Under the pieces are notes generated by a model. The model saw only the letters and a list, made by a program, of their open reading frames with translations. It searched no databases and was not told the DNA's origin. The translations under genes were made by a program, and so were the position numbers. A stretch of 64,000 nucleotides of DNA from CAYQQU01 sp964419545. GTDB taxonomy: Bacteria > Bacteroidota > Bacteroidia > Chitinophagales > Saprospiraceae. Below, one piece after another: positions 38,670-48,148 of the stretch; position 1 is the stretch's first letter; the number at the start of each line of letters is the position of its first letter. Location of the stretch: contig CAYQQU010000003.1 of the NCBI GenBank assembly GCA_964419545.1, forward strand, positions 97,226 to 161,225, written 5' to 3'.

Positions 38670-41615
38670 CTAATTGAGATAATTCAGCTGGAAGAAAGCA
38701 TTGTATCCCGCCAGCGATTTCTCCCGGAGGATCTGACGGTAGTTATTCTGCGTTACCGGGTAGATCTGGTAGCTCACCTTTTCCGGATCGATGAAGTCGC
38801 CGACGTTTTGCTGCACGCCGTTGTAGTATTTCATACTCTCCTCTTTGTTTTTGAACCGTCGGATCACTACTAAGGGCGCGCTGGTCTTGGGATCGGTGCC
38901 CAGGAAGATATTGGAAATGCGCAGCTTATCGAGTTTGTGGTATTTCAGGTTGAAGTTGGAGATGACGTTTTTCTGATCGTTGAGGTTGGCGCCTTTTTCG
39001 AAAGCGATGATGATGTAGTGCAGCTGATCGTCTTCCACTTTAAATTCCGGGGCGTCCTCTTCTTCGGCCTTTCCGGGCAATACCGCTTTGGCGCCGCCGA
39101 GCAGGCGCATGATCTCTTTGGCGCGCGTCTGTTCGGGCGTATCGGGGTAGCGGGCCACCACCTCGGTCAGGGCGGCGACGTAGGCTTCTTTTCCTTCGAG
39201 GTTGCCCGTACACATAGCGCTGAGGAGGGCGAATTTGGCCTGGTAGGGGTTGCCGGCGCCGAATTTTTCTTTGGCGGCCAGGCTCTTCTGGTAAGCCTGC
39301 TGGTAGCGGCCGCTGGTGAAATCGCCGTAGGCTTCGTCGTAGTACCGGTTCAGGCGGCGTTCCTCGTTCATCAGCGTTTCGGCGTAGTTGGGATCGCGCA
39401 GCACCATGGCGTAGGTGCTGGAGCTGTACTTCTCGATGATCTTGTCGGCGTATTCCCGGGCTTTGTTCGTTTCGCCGAGTTCGGTATGGGCGAGGTAGAG
39501 CAGGTACCAGGAATCCAGTTCGAAGGTGTTGCCCGGGTAGCGTTCGTTGAGCTGTTCCAGGATATCTACGGATTTCCGGTTGTTGTCGAGTCGGGACCGG
39601 TAGAGGGAGCCGAGGTTGAACATGGCTTCCTGGATTTTCAGGTTGGCCGCGGCGATCTCCTGTTCGGTGGTAGGGACGTCGCCCAGTAGTTTGTTGACTT
39701 CCTCGTCGGTGAGGGCGATGACTTCATCCTCATCGTAGATCGCTTCGTCCTCGAAGTCGCTGCCGCTGCTTTCGCTCGACCGGCGCCAGTTGTCTTCCAG
39801 CGTACGGTCGCCCCATTGTTTTTCGAAGTCGCGCCGGCCGCGTTTTACGGCTTTATCGTCATAAGCGAAGAAGGTGCTTTCCTGTTGCAGGGCCGTTCGT
39901 CCGCCGGCCGAAGCGCGGCCGAGGTTGGGCGCTGTGAAGCGAGCGCCGGGGGAGGTGCGGCGGTCCTGCGGTCCTTGCTGTTTGGCTTTGAGTGCTTCCA
40001 GCCTTTGTTTGTCGCGTTCGCGTTTGATCTGGGAAGCGAGTTCCAGCTTTTCCGCTTCCGACAGTTTGCTGATGGCCAGCAGGCTGTCGTTGAGTACGAT
40101 GACTTCGAGGTTGGCGGCGATCTCGGAAAGGTTCTCGCTCAGATTTTCCACCCGTGCGTAACGTTCGTCAGTATTGGGCAGCACCTGCAGGGTGCTGTCG
40201 AAGTAGTTTTTGGCTTTGATGAAATTCTCGGTTTCGAAATACAGGTCGGCCAGCGTGTAGTAGGCTTCGGCGCGTTGCGAGCGGTTGCCCGCGCTGTAGC
40301 GCAGCGATTTTTCCAGGTTGGCGATCGCTTCGGTGCGGTTGCCCTGTTCGAGGTCGATCTGGGCCAGAGCGAAGTATATCTTGTCCTGGAACTCCAGGTT
40401 TTTGCTGTCTTTCAGCATCTTTTCCAGTGCGGCGCGAGCCTGGTCGGGATTGCCGCCGGTGGCGAGGTAGGCGTTTTGGGCCTGGTTGAGTTTGGCGCTG
40501 AACTCCATCTCGTACTCGGGGCCGTACTTCAGCACCTGGTCGAAAGCCTCGTTGGCTTTGGCGAGGCGGCCGGCGCGCTGGTGCAGTTGGCCGAGGATAT
40601 AGGCGTAACGCGCTTTTTCCGGGCGTTCGCTTTTCATCTCCAGGGCGCGTTCCAGGGGCAGCACCGCTTTGTCGTATTCCTTCTGGGAAAGGTAGTAATA
40701 AGCTTCCACGGCCATCAGGTCGGCGCGCACGTCGGGGAAGGTGCCGGGGTCCTGATCGAGTTGGCGAATGTACCGCATCGCCTGGTCGTATTTGGCGCGT
40801 TCGATGAGGGACTGGGCGAGCCAGCGCAGGCCTTCCTGGTAGACGGGGCGGTGTTTGAGGAAGTAATTTTCCGGATTTTCCTCCGGTGCTTTTTCTTCGG
40901 CATCAGCCTGGGCTTTTTTGTCCTTTTTGGCTTCTTCTTTTTGCGCTTCGGCTTTCTTTTTTTCGGCTTCGCCGTCGGCCAGCAGGATAGCCGGTTTTTC
41001 CGGCGCCGCGCCGCCTTTTTTGCGGGCTTTGCGCACCGCTTTGTTGTACTTTTTGAGCGCCCGCTGCTTGGCTTTGCTCATCTTGTCTTTACTCTTCTTG
41101 TTGCGCTTGCGCTTTTTGGCCTTGCGGGATTTTTTCTTTCGCTTGACTTTTTTGTCGCTTTTGCTGACTTTTTCCCGCTGAGCCATCTTTTCGGGGCTGT
41201 ATTCGTTGACGAGGTAGCGGAACGTCTTTTCGGCGGCTTCGTAATCTTGTTTGAGGTACTGCGCCTGCCCCACCAGCAGGTAGCAGTCGTCCGTCCAGTT
41301 GCTCTGCCGGTGGAGGTTGACCACGACGGTCACTTTTTCGATCGCTTTGTCGAGGTCGGGCGCGACGGCCTGCGGGTTTTCGGCGACGGCGTAGGGAAAG
41401 AGGTCGAGCAGCTTGTTGTAGTTGTCTTCGTGGGCTTCCTCCAGAATGAGGATGCTTTTTTTGCGCAGCTCCTCGGCGTTGAAATAGCCGTTGTAATGCG
41501 CCGTGGTATTGTGGTACAACCGGCTGAGCATCGACTGGTCGCTGCGCCGCTTCTGGGTGGTGCAGGCGGAGAGCAGCACGAGGGTAAGGAGGCCGATAAG
41601 TAGACTTCTATTCAC
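38670..41615 (-). CDS. sprE: PorW/SprE-like TPR lipoprotein of the type IX secretion system
   Basis: About 981 aa. A lipoprotein signal ends in LLSAC, followed by SRLYHNTTAHYNGYFNAEE, the typical SprE/PorW opening, and many TPR repeats through the protein (YEAAEKTFRYLVNEYSPE, NFIKAKNYFDSTLQVLPN). SprE is needed for T9SS secretion and gliding. An unusual insertion lies at about 160-255: first very Lys/Arg-rich (KRKKKSRKAKKRKRNKKSK), then Glu/Lys/Ala-rich, giving a long charged spacer. GTG at 41615 is chosen as start because it gives an 18-residue lipoprotein signal. A longer frame from a TTG at 41672 begins inside a gatttttg sequence resembling the -7 box. TTG at 41621 is also possible. Confidence 0.85.
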   Translation of the reverse strand: MNRSLLIGLLTLVLLSACTTQKRRSDQSMLSRLYHNTTAHYNGYFNAEELRKKSILILEEAHEDNYNKLLDLFPYAVAENPQAVAPDLDKAIEKVTVVVNLHRQSNWTDDCYLLVGQAQYLKQDYEAAEKTFRYLVNEYSPEKMAQREKVSKSDKKVKRKKKSRKAKKRKRNKKSKDKMSKAKQRALKKYNKAVRKARKKGGAAPEKPAILLADGEAEKKKAEAQKEEAKKDKKAQADAEEKAPEENPENYFLKHRPVYQEGLRWLAQSLIERAKYDQAMRYIRQLDQDPGTFPDVRADLMAVEAYYYLSQKEYDKAVLPLERALEMKSERPEKARYAYILGQLHQRAGRLAKANEAFDQVLKYGPEYEMEFSAKLNQAQNAYLATGGNPDQARAALEKMLKDSKNLEFQDKIYFALAQIDLEQGNRTEAIANLEKSLRYSAGNRSQRAEAYYTLADLYFETENFIKAKNYFDSTLQVLPNTDERYARVENLSENLSEIAANLEVIVLNDSLLAISKLSEAEKLELASQIKRERDKQRLEALKAKQQGPQDRRTSPGARFTAPNLGRASAGGRTALQQESTFFAYDDKAVKRGRRDFEKQWGDRTLEDNWRRSSESSGSDFEDEAIYDEDEVIALTDEEVNKLLGDVPTTEQEIAAANLKIQEAMFNLGSLYRSRLDNNRKSVDILEQLNERYPGNTFELDSWYLLYLAHTELGETNKAREYADKIIEKYSSSTYAMVLRDPNYAETLMNEERRLNRYYDEAYGDFTSGRYQQAYQKSLAAKEKFGAGNPYQAKFALLSAMCTGNLEGKEAYVAALTEVVARYPDTPEQTRAKEIMRLLGGAKAVLPGKAEEEDAPEFKVEDDQLHYIIIAFEKGANLNDQKNVISNFNLKYHKLDKLRISNIFLGTDPKTSAPLVVIRRFKNKEESMKYYNGVQQNVGDFIDPEKVSYQIYPVTQNNYRQILREKSLAGYNAFFQLNYLN

Positions 41616-41775
41616 GATCAAAACACTAATTTTTAACGGTTGTCGTTCCGGAGCGAAAACCCGGTCCGGCAAAAATCCTTTACTTTTGTAATGGCCTTGT
41701 TCGGGTAATCGTTAATTATAACCTAGAAAAGGCAAATTTATTTTATTCCTGGCACACTTCAAATCGCATGCCATT

Positions 41776-42678
41776 ATGTCGTTCGAACAAGAACAAGCCA
41801 ACAGTTGGTGGGCGCGGGTAAAAGACCGGCTGCAGCACACCTACCGGCTGGTGATCATGAATAACGAGACGTTCGAAGAAATCGGCTCCTACCGGCTGAC
41901 GTTGCTCAACGTCTGGATCGGCATCAGCACGGTGGTCGTCTCGGTGGCCCTCTTCATCGTGCTGCTCATCGTTTTTACGCCCCTGCGCAAGTACGTGCCG
42001 GGATACGGCGATATCAGCCAGGATCAGGCCGTCGTAGCCCTCTACGAGCAGGTAGAGGAGATGGAAAAAGAACTGGCCGCGCACCGTGCTTATTCGGAAA
42101 ATTTCCGCAGCATCCTGGTCGGCGACGTGGAAACCGCCGAAGATGTCGAAAGCGAAACGCCGGCCAACATCCCGCCCGACAGCCTGGAAGAAGTGCCGCG
42201 GTCGGAGGTCGACGAACAATTGCGGCGGGAGATCGAATTCCAGGAAATCGGCGCCGTCGCTCAGAAGTCGCGCACCGCCAACCTCTCCTCCCGCGATAAG
42301 CCCCTGGAGCAGCTCTATTTCATTCCCCCGCTCAACGGAGAGATCAGCGCGGGCTTCGCCCCCGATGACAAACACTACGGGGTGGACATTCTGGCCCCCA
42401 AAAATACCGCGATCAAAGCGGCGATGGACGGCTACGTTTTCTTATCCGACTGGACACTGGAAACGGGCAACTCCATCGGCATTCAGCACCAGAATAACCT
42501 GATTACTTTTTACAAACACAATTCCGTGCTCCTCAAGAAAGTGGGCAGCTACGTCAAAGCCGGCGAGGCCGTGGCGATCATCGGCAATACCGGCACCCTG
42601 TCCGACGGCCCCCACCTCCATTTCGAGCTGTGGCACCGCGGCAAACCCTTAGATCCCACGGAGTACATCAACTTCTGA
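41776..42678 (+). CDS. M23-family peptidase (LytM-type), membrane-anchored
   Basis: A 300-aa protein with one membrane helix (about 45-67, WIGISTVVVSVALFIVLLIV), a short coiled-coil stretch (ALYEQVEEMEKELAAHRAY) and a C-terminal M23 domain (about 185-300). Zinc ligands are present: the His and Asp in KHYGVDI and HxH in GPHLHFEL. It probably cleaves peptidoglycan cross-links, or acts in division or envelope remodelling. The N-terminus is cytoplasmic and the peptidase periplasmic. It is divergent from PorW/SprE. Confidence 0.92.
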   Translation: MSFEQEQANSWWARVKDRLQHTYRLVIMNNETFEEIGSYRLTLLNVWIGISTVVVSVALFIVLLIVFTPLRKYVPGYGDISQDQAVVALYEQVEEMEKELAAHRAYSENFRSILVGDVETAEDVESETPANIPPDSLEEVPRSEVDEQLRREIEFQEIGAVAQKSRTANLSSRDKPLEQLYFIPPLNGEISAGFAPDDKHYGVDILAPKNTAIKAAMDGYVFLSDWTLETGNSIGIQHQNNLITFYKHNSVLLKKVGSYVKAGEAVAIIGNTGTLSDGPHLHFELWHRGKPLDPTEYINF

Positions 42679-42770
42679 ATATCGGCGCCCAAGTGTTAAT
42701 TTTTTATGAAAAATGAGCGACTGACTACCTCCGGCGTCGGGCGGCAGTAGCTCCATACCTGGTTTTGCTT

Positions 42771-42778
42771 TATTTTTG
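42771..42778 (+). promoter_or_regulatory. Bacteroidota -7 box of the HAD gene
   Basis: TATTTTTG is a perfect TAnnTTTG, 32 bases before the ATG at 42810, with a ttttg about 8 bases further upstream. It rules out the upstream in-frame ATG at 42765 as the translation start. Confidence 0.6.
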
Positions 42779-42809
42779 TCCTGTTATAAGCCCAGGTAAA
42801 ATTTTTGGT

Positions 42810-43253
42810 ATGAAGCCAGACGAGCAGAATAAACACAACCTCAGTCCAGCCTATAACGAAAAAGGCCAACTACTCAGCCCGGTTCTACCCGCTGCCACTA
42901 AAAACTTTCTGATCGATATCGACGGGACCATCTGCGATGATATCCCCAATGAGGAGCCCGAGCGGATGAAGACCGTCCTGCCTTATCCCGACGCCCTGAA
43001 GATCATCAATCGCTGGTACGAAGAGGGCCATGTGATCACTTTCTTCTCCGCCCGCACCGAACAACACCGGGAGATAACCGAAGCCTGGTTGCAGAAACAC
43101 GGGTTCAAATACCACGGCCTTCTGCTCGGTAAACCGCGCGGCGGCAACTACCATTGGATCGACAACCACCTGGTGAAGGCCACCCGCTTTAAAGGGAAAT
43201 TCACCGATCTGGTCGTACAAACCCACGAGATCGAAGTGTTCAAAGATCAGTGA
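42810..43253 (+). CDS. Small HAD-superfamily phosphatase
   Basis: A 147-aa protein with the HAD nucleophile motif FLIDIDGTICDD near residue 35, a serine in FFSARTEQH (motif II), a lysine near LGKPRGG (motif III) and an acidic motif IV in HWIDNHL. It lacks a cap domain, so it should act on large or sugar-type phosphates. Homologues are sometimes labelled phosphoheptose isomerase, which the sequence does not support. The real substrate is unknown. Its end overlaps the end of the opposing SDR gene by 7 bp. Confidence 0.78.
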   Translation: MKPDEQNKHNLSPAYNEKGQLLSPVLPAATKNFLIDIDGTICDDIPNEEPERMKTVLPYPDALKIINRWYEEGHVITFFSARTEQHREITEAWLQKHGFKYHGLLLGKPRGGNYHWIDNHLVKATRFKGKFTDLVVQTHEIEVFKDQ

Positions 43254-44155
43254 GTGGCAAGCAGGTCGCGCAGGGCGGCGTCAAGTTTCGGAAAACGGAA
43301 AGTAAAACCGGCGGATTGGATCTTTTCGGCCGATACTTTTGTGCTGATCAGTACGGCGTCGGCCATTTCTCCCATGCCCAGCCGCAGTGCGAAAGCCGGT
43401 ACGGGCAAAATGAGGGAGGGCTTGTCGAGGGCCCTGGCGATGGCTTCGGTGAAGGGCTTGTTGCGCACCGGCTCCGGCGCGACGGCATTGTAAAAACCGG
43501 ATAGCGCGGGCGTCTCCAGCGCGTGGATGAACATCCGGCAGAGGTCGTCGATGTGGATCCAGGAATACCACTGCCGGCCGTTGCCGAAATAAGCGCCCGT
43601 ATTCACGTTAAAACTGATCAACAGTTTTTCCAGCGCCCCGCCCCGGGTCGACAGCACGAGGCCGATGCGCAAAGCGACCGTTCGCCAACCCGTGGCCGCT
43701 ACTTCGGAGATCGCCGCTTCCCAGGCCTGGCAGCTATCGGAGAGGAAGCCTTTGCCCGGCGCGTCGTTTTCGTCCACCCAGTTATCCCCCCGGTCGCCGT
43801 AGATGCCGATGGCGGCGCTCGACAGGTAAGCCTGGGGCGCTTTACCCGCCTGCTCGAAAGCTTTGCGCAGGAGGCGGGTGCTGTTGACGCGGCTATCGAT
43901 GATCAGCTGCTTGCGGGTCGGGGTCCAGCGCTTGTCGGCAATGCCGGCGCCGGCCAGGTTGATGACGTAGTCGGCTCGTTGGATGGCCGCTTCGTCGTAC
44001 GCGCCGGCAGCAACGTCCCACTGGTAGGTGGGAAATTCGGCATCAGGGCGGGCGCGCCGGCTGAAGTGGATGACGTCGTAACCGGCTTCCCGGAGCAGTA
44101 CGCTGAGCCGGCTTCCGATCAGTCCGGCGCCTCCGGCGATGAGAATAGTAGGCAT
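43247..44155 (-). CDS. SDR39U1/YfcH-type NAD(P)-dependent epimerase-like protein
   Basis: A 302-aa extended short-chain dehydrogenase. The Rossmann motif ILIAGGAGLIGSRL is at residues 4-17, NLAGAGIADKRWT is the family signature, the region around SSAAIGIYGDRG carries the active-site serine and tyrosine, and GNGRQWYSWIHIDDL is typical of YfcH proteins with the C-terminal DUF1731. The substrate is unknown. The start at 44155 puts the Rossmann motif at the very N-terminus; longer frames to 44224 are not convincing. Its stop overlaps that of the HAD gene on the other strand. Confidence 0.88.
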   Translation of the reverse strand: MPTILIAGGAGLIGSRLSVLLREAGYDVIHFSRRARPDAEFPTYQWDVAAGAYDEAAIQRADYVINLAGAGIADKRWTPTRKQLIIDSRVNSTRLLRKAFEQAGKAPQAYLSSAAIGIYGDRGDNWVDENDAPGKGFLSDSCQAWEAAISEVAATGWRTVALRIGLVLSTRGGALEKLLISFNVNTGAYFGNGRQWYSWIHIDDLCRMFIHALETPALSGFYNAVAPEPVRNKPFTEAIARALDKPSLILPVPAFALRLGMGEMADAVLISTKVSAEKIQSAGFTFRFPKLDAALRDLLATH

Positions 44156-44297
44156 GGGTTGATACTTTAAGCGTTTGCAAGCTCCAAACAAAGGGACGCG
44201 GGCAATGTTTAGGCTGCTCCGCAAATTAGAACACTTCGCCTTTTTAAAACCCTATAAATCACTTAAATTGGAGCTATGCGCCGAAGGGTAAAATACT

Positions 44298-44357
44298 TTA
44301 ACCCGGATTATTAATCGGTTCTTCGCAATAGATTGATCCATGAATCATCCGGGTTTA
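44298..44357. repeat. 60-bp palindrome of the aacccggattatt family
   Basis: ttaacccggattatt pairs with aatcatccgggttta around a central segment containing caatagattgatcc. The central part matches the copy at 52896 (tatagattgatccatgaat). It lies alone in the 269-bp gap upstream of the first solute-binding protein gene. Confidence 0.65.
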
Positions 44358-44424
44358 AGTTTCGAAATACTGATAGATAGTAGCTTCCGGGACAAAGCAC
44401 AAGCCAGGAAAAATCAAATTAGCC

Positions 44425-46200
44425 ATGCACACCAAAATTACCTTTTTCGTACTTCTACTCCTTTTCCTGTCCAATGGTTGCGGCGACGGCCCGGGACCGG
44501 CCGAAGAAGCAGTTGTTTTCAAGAACAAGGAAAATACCGTCTTCGCCCGCCTGCCCGCCGAGCCCGACCGCCTCAATCCGGTATTGACGATCAACACCTA
44601 CGCCAACGTCGTCAACGGGCTGATGTTCCATTCGCTGCTGGCTTTCGACCCGGCCACCCTCAAGCTGGAGCCTCAGCTGGCGCGCAGCCGGCCGGCGGTG
44701 GACACCGCCGCCGGCCCCGGCGAAGGGCCTTCCTATACCTTTGAAATCTTTCCGGAAGCCCGCTGGGGCAATGGCGAACCCGTAACGGGGCGCGACGTGG
44801 CCTTTACGCTGAAAGCGATCTTCAACCCGCAGGTCGGCGCCGGTCCCATTCGCAGCTCGCTGGATTTTATCCGCGACATCGAGATCGACCCCGGAAACGA
44901 AAAGCTGTTTGTCGTCTATACCAACCGGCCGTACATTCTGGCCGAAGAGTCGATCAGCAACCTCGTCATCCTGCCGGAATACCGGTACGATCCCGACGGC
45001 CTGTTGCGCGAATTTTCCCTGGCGGACCTGGCCGACACCGATTCGGCGACCCGGCTTGCAGAACAGGAGGACGCGCTGCGGCAATTCGCCGAAGCGTTCA
45101 ACGCGCCCCGGTACTCCCGCGAACCGGAAGCGGTGGGCGGTTCCGGGGCTTACCGCCTGGAAGCATGGGAAACGGGACAGCGCATCGTCCTTACCCGCAA
45201 GGACAATTGGTGGGGGGATGACCTCGGCAGCGAAGTGGCCAACCTGGAAGCCAGGCCCGAAAAGGTGGTCTTCCGGATTATCCCGGAAACCGTCACTGCC
45301 ATGAGCGCGCTCAAAGACGAAGCGATCGACGTGACGGCGCAGATCGACGCCAAGGACTTCTCCGAGCTGCGCAAAAATGAAGTGTTCAACCGCCGCTTCT
45401 CCCTGCACGCCCCCGGCTCGCTCATTTACTATTACATCGGGCTCAACACCCGGCACCCGCTCCTGGACGACCGGCGCGTGCGGCGGGCGCTCGCGCACCT
45501 CGTCGACGTCGATCAGGTCATCGACGAACTATTTTACGGATTGGCGGAGCGCACCGTCGGGCCGGTTCATCCTTCCAAGCCTTATTATCACGACGGGCTG
45601 GCGCTCATCCAATACGATCCGGACCGGGCCCGCGCGCTTCTGGACGAAGCCGGTTGGACGGACCGCGACGGCGACGGCGTACTCGAAAAAAATATCGACG
45701 GCGAGGAGCGCGAAATGCGGCTCAACTACCTGGTGAGCGCCGGCAGCCAGTTTGCCCGCAACCTGTCGTTGCTGTTACAGGACAACTTCCGGCAGGCCGG
45801 TATCGCCATGGATATCGAATCGCAGGAATTTTCGGTGCTGATCGACAATCTGCGCTCGCGCGATTTTCACCTCTTCGGCAGCGGCTGGGTGCAGTCGCCC
45901 GTGCTCGACGACCCCAAGCAGATCTGGCATACCGAGAGCGATACGCCCGACGGCGCCAACCGGGTAGGCTTCGGCAACGCCCGGTCGGACGTGCTCATCG
46001 ACGAAATACGGGTGACCCTGGACGAGGAAGAGCGCAACCGGCTTTATCGCGAATTTCAGGAGATCGTCTACGAGGAACAGCCCTATATTTTCTTGTTCAC
46101 TCCCGCCGAACGCATCGCGATCAGCAAGCGCTTTCAGGCGGAGCCTTCCGTATTGCGACCCGGTTTTTTTGTCAATAAATTTGAGCTCCGCGCCGAATAA
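44425..46200 (+). CDS. Peptide/nickel-type ABC transporter solute-binding lipoprotein 1
   Basis: A 591-aa family 5 solute-binding protein with a lipobox (LFLSNGC) near residue 19. Characteristic segments are PDRLNPVLTINTYAN near the start, YTFEIFPEARWGNGEPVTGRD (the family 5 signature region), RKDNWWGDD, and DDRRVRRALAHLVDVDQVI. It delivers oligopeptides or a similar ligand to the permeases downstream. The lipid anchor would place it on the periplasmic face of a membrane. First gene of the four-gene import cluster; the second binding protein follows after 80 bp and looks like a tandem duplicate. Confidence 0.9.
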   Translation: MHTKITFFVLLLLFLSNGCGDGPGPAEEAVVFKNKENTVFARLPAEPDRLNPVLTINTYANVVNGLMFHSLLAFDPATLKLEPQLARSRPAVDTAAGPGEGPSYTFEIFPEARWGNGEPVTGRDVAFTLKAIFNPQVGAGPIRSSLDFIRDIEIDPGNEKLFVVYTNRPYILAEESISNLVILPEYRYDPDGLLREFSLADLADTDSATRLAEQEDALRQFAEAFNAPRYSREPEAVGGSGAYRLEAWETGQRIVLTRKDNWWGDDLGSEVANLEARPEKVVFRIIPETVTAMSALKDEAIDVTAQIDAKDFSELRKNEVFNRRFSLHAPGSLIYYYIGLNTRHPLLDDRRVRRALAHLVDVDQVIDELFYGLAERTVGPVHPSKPYYHDGLALIQYDPDRARALLDEAGWTDRDGDGVLEKNIDGEEREMRLNYLVSAGSQFARNLSLLLQDNFRQAGIAMDIESQEFSVLIDNLRSRDFHLFGSGWVQSPVLDDPKQIWHTESDTPDGANRVGFGNARSDVLIDEIRVTLDEEERNRLYREFQEIVYEEQPYIFLFTPAERIAISKRFQAEPSVLRPGFFVNKFELRAE

Positions 46201-46280
46201 TCCTGGAAATTACCCGCGAATTCCGTTATTTCGGATCACCAAAACACAATCCTACGTCCAAAAACATCAAAACCAACCTA

Positions 46281-48071
46281 ATGAAAAAAGGCTCATTTAT
46301 TCTGATCTCACTGTGCGCCGCGATCCTGCTCCTGACCCAGTGCCGGCCCGACCCGTCCGGCCAGTCGGATACCGTCGACTTCAAACGCACCGGCAATACC
46401 GCGGTCGTGCGCCTCGATCTGGACCCCGATTACCTCAATCCTGTTCTTTCCACCAATACGTACGCTCGCCAGGTGATGGATCACCTCTTTTTGTACCTGG
46501 CTTCGGTAGATCCTCAAACCCTGCAATTTCAGCCCCAGCTCGCCAAGGCGATGCCGGTGGTGGAACCCATCACCGAAGGGCCTTACGCCGGCGGGGTGGC
46601 CTATACGTTCGAGCTCCACGAGGCGGCCGTCTGGGACGACGGCTCGCCGGTGACGGGCCACGACTACGTGTTTACCCTCAAAACCATCCTCAATCCCAAG
46701 GTGCCCGCGCAGCGATACCGCCCTTATTTGTCGGCCATCCGCGATATCGAGATCGACCCGGATAATCCGCGCCGGTTTACCGTGCTCACCAACCAGCGCT
46801 ACATGCTCAACCAGGAGGTCGTCACGAATATCGCGCCCGTCCTGCCGGCTTATATATATGATCCCGATGATCTGCTGACCGACATCCCGTTCCGCGACCT
46901 GGCCGATCCGGAGACCGCGGCCCGCCTCGCGGAAGAAGACGAGCGGCTGGCCGCCTTCGCCGAACAGTTTACCGATCCCAAGTACTCCCGGGAAAAAGGT
47001 ACGGTGGCCGGGTGTGGCCCGTACGCCCTGGAATCCTGGGAAACCGGCCAGCGCATTGTCCTCAATCGCAAGACCGATTGGTGGGGCGACGACCTGGCGG
47101 AGGAATACCCGCTGCTGCGCGCCCATCCCGACCAGCTTATTTTCCGTCCGATCACCGACGCCGTAACGATGCAGGCGGTCATCAAATCGGAGGAAATTGA
47201 CGTGGCTTCCAATATCGACACCAAAGATTTTCTCGAACTGCGGGAAAGCGAAGACGTCAACGCCCGCTATAACTTTTACACTCCTCTGTCGTTGAGCTAC
47301 TTCAACCTCTACCTGAACACCCGCCTGCCCAAGCTTTCAGACCGGCGCGTGCGCCGGGCGCTGGCCCACGCCATCGACGTGGACGAGGTCATCGAAACGG
47401 CCTATAACGGCTTCGGCCGTCGCCTGGCCAACCCGGTGCTGCCCAATGCAGAATACTACAATTCGGACCTGGAGCCGATTCCTTTTAACCTCGAAAAAGC
47501 CCGCTCGCTGCTGGCGGACGCCGGCTGGGAAGACACCGACGGCGACGGCGTGGTCGAAAAGGAGATCGACGGCGAACGCGTTCCGTTGCGCCTGGAATAT
47601 ATGCTGAGCGCCAATCGCGAAGTTTCGAGAACGGTGGCCTTGCTGATCCAGGACAACGCCCGCAAAGCCGGCATCGAGGTGCAGCTGACGCCGCTGGAGG
47701 GCAACGTCATCTTCGACCGGCTGCGCAGCCGAAATTTCGAGATGGCCGCCGCGGGCCGGGCCCTCAGCCCCACGCTCTGGGATCCCAAGCAGAACTGGCA
47801 TTCCGAAGGCGACAACCGCTCCGGCTTCGGCGACGCTGAAACCGACGCCCTGATCGACGAGATCCGCACTACGCTAGACGCAGAACGGCGCAATGAGCTT
47901 TACAAAGATTTACAGGCCCGCATCTACGAGGAGACGCCTGAGATCTTTTTCTTCATGCCCGAACAGCGAATGGTGGTGCACAAGCGCTTCGAACTGGAGC
48001 CCACCGCCATCTATCCGGGCTACGTGCCGGCCCATCTGAAACTCAAGGAAGAGTTTGCCGGAAAGCAGTAA
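46281..48071 (+). CDS. Peptide/nickel-type ABC transporter solute-binding lipoprotein 2
   Basis: A 596-aa paralogue of the preceding protein. The lipobox is LLTQC (Cys near 21). Shared landmarks are PDYLNPVLSTNTYARQ, YTFELHEAAVWDDGSPVTG, RKTDWWGDD and SDRRVRRALAHAIDVDEVI. Collinear similarity over the full length, with clear divergence, suggests an old tandem duplication that gave two ligand specificities. It is 77 bp upstream of the permease gene and probably in the same transcript. Confidence 0.9.
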   Translation: MKKGSFILISLCAAILLLTQCRPDPSGQSDTVDFKRTGNTAVVRLDLDPDYLNPVLSTNTYARQVMDHLFLYLASVDPQTLQFQPQLAKAMPVVEPITEGPYAGGVAYTFELHEAAVWDDGSPVTGHDYVFTLKTILNPKVPAQRYRPYLSAIRDIEIDPDNPRRFTVLTNQRYMLNQEVVTNIAPVLPAYIYDPDDLLTDIPFRDLADPETAARLAEEDERLAAFAEQFTDPKYSREKGTVAGCGPYALESWETGQRIVLNRKTDWWGDDLAEEYPLLRAHPDQLIFRPITDAVTMQAVIKSEEIDVASNIDTKDFLELRESEDVNARYNFYTPLSLSYFNLYLNTRLPKLSDRRVRRALAHAIDVDEVIETAYNGFGRRLANPVLPNAEYYNSDLEPIPFNLEKARSLLADAGWEDTDGDGVVEKEIDGERVPLRLEYMLSANREVSRTVALLIQDNARKAGIEVQLTPLEGNVIFDRLRSRNFEMAAAGRALSPTLWDPKQNWHSEGDNRSGFGDAETDALIDEIRTTLDAERRNELYKDLQARIYEETPEIFFFMPEQRMVVHKRFELEPTAIYPGYVPAHLKLKEEFAGKQ

Positions 48072-48148
48072 TTGCTTAGCTTTGCGGATCATGCGCCGGA
48101 TTTGCCCGGGGGCGTCCGGCCGCCTTTTGCTGATCCACCACGTATCCC

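Noticed and set aside
42765..43253. Phosphoheptose isomerase label for the small HAD protein
   Set aside because: The sequence has HAD motifs (DIDGT) and no sugar-isomerase (SIS) domain.
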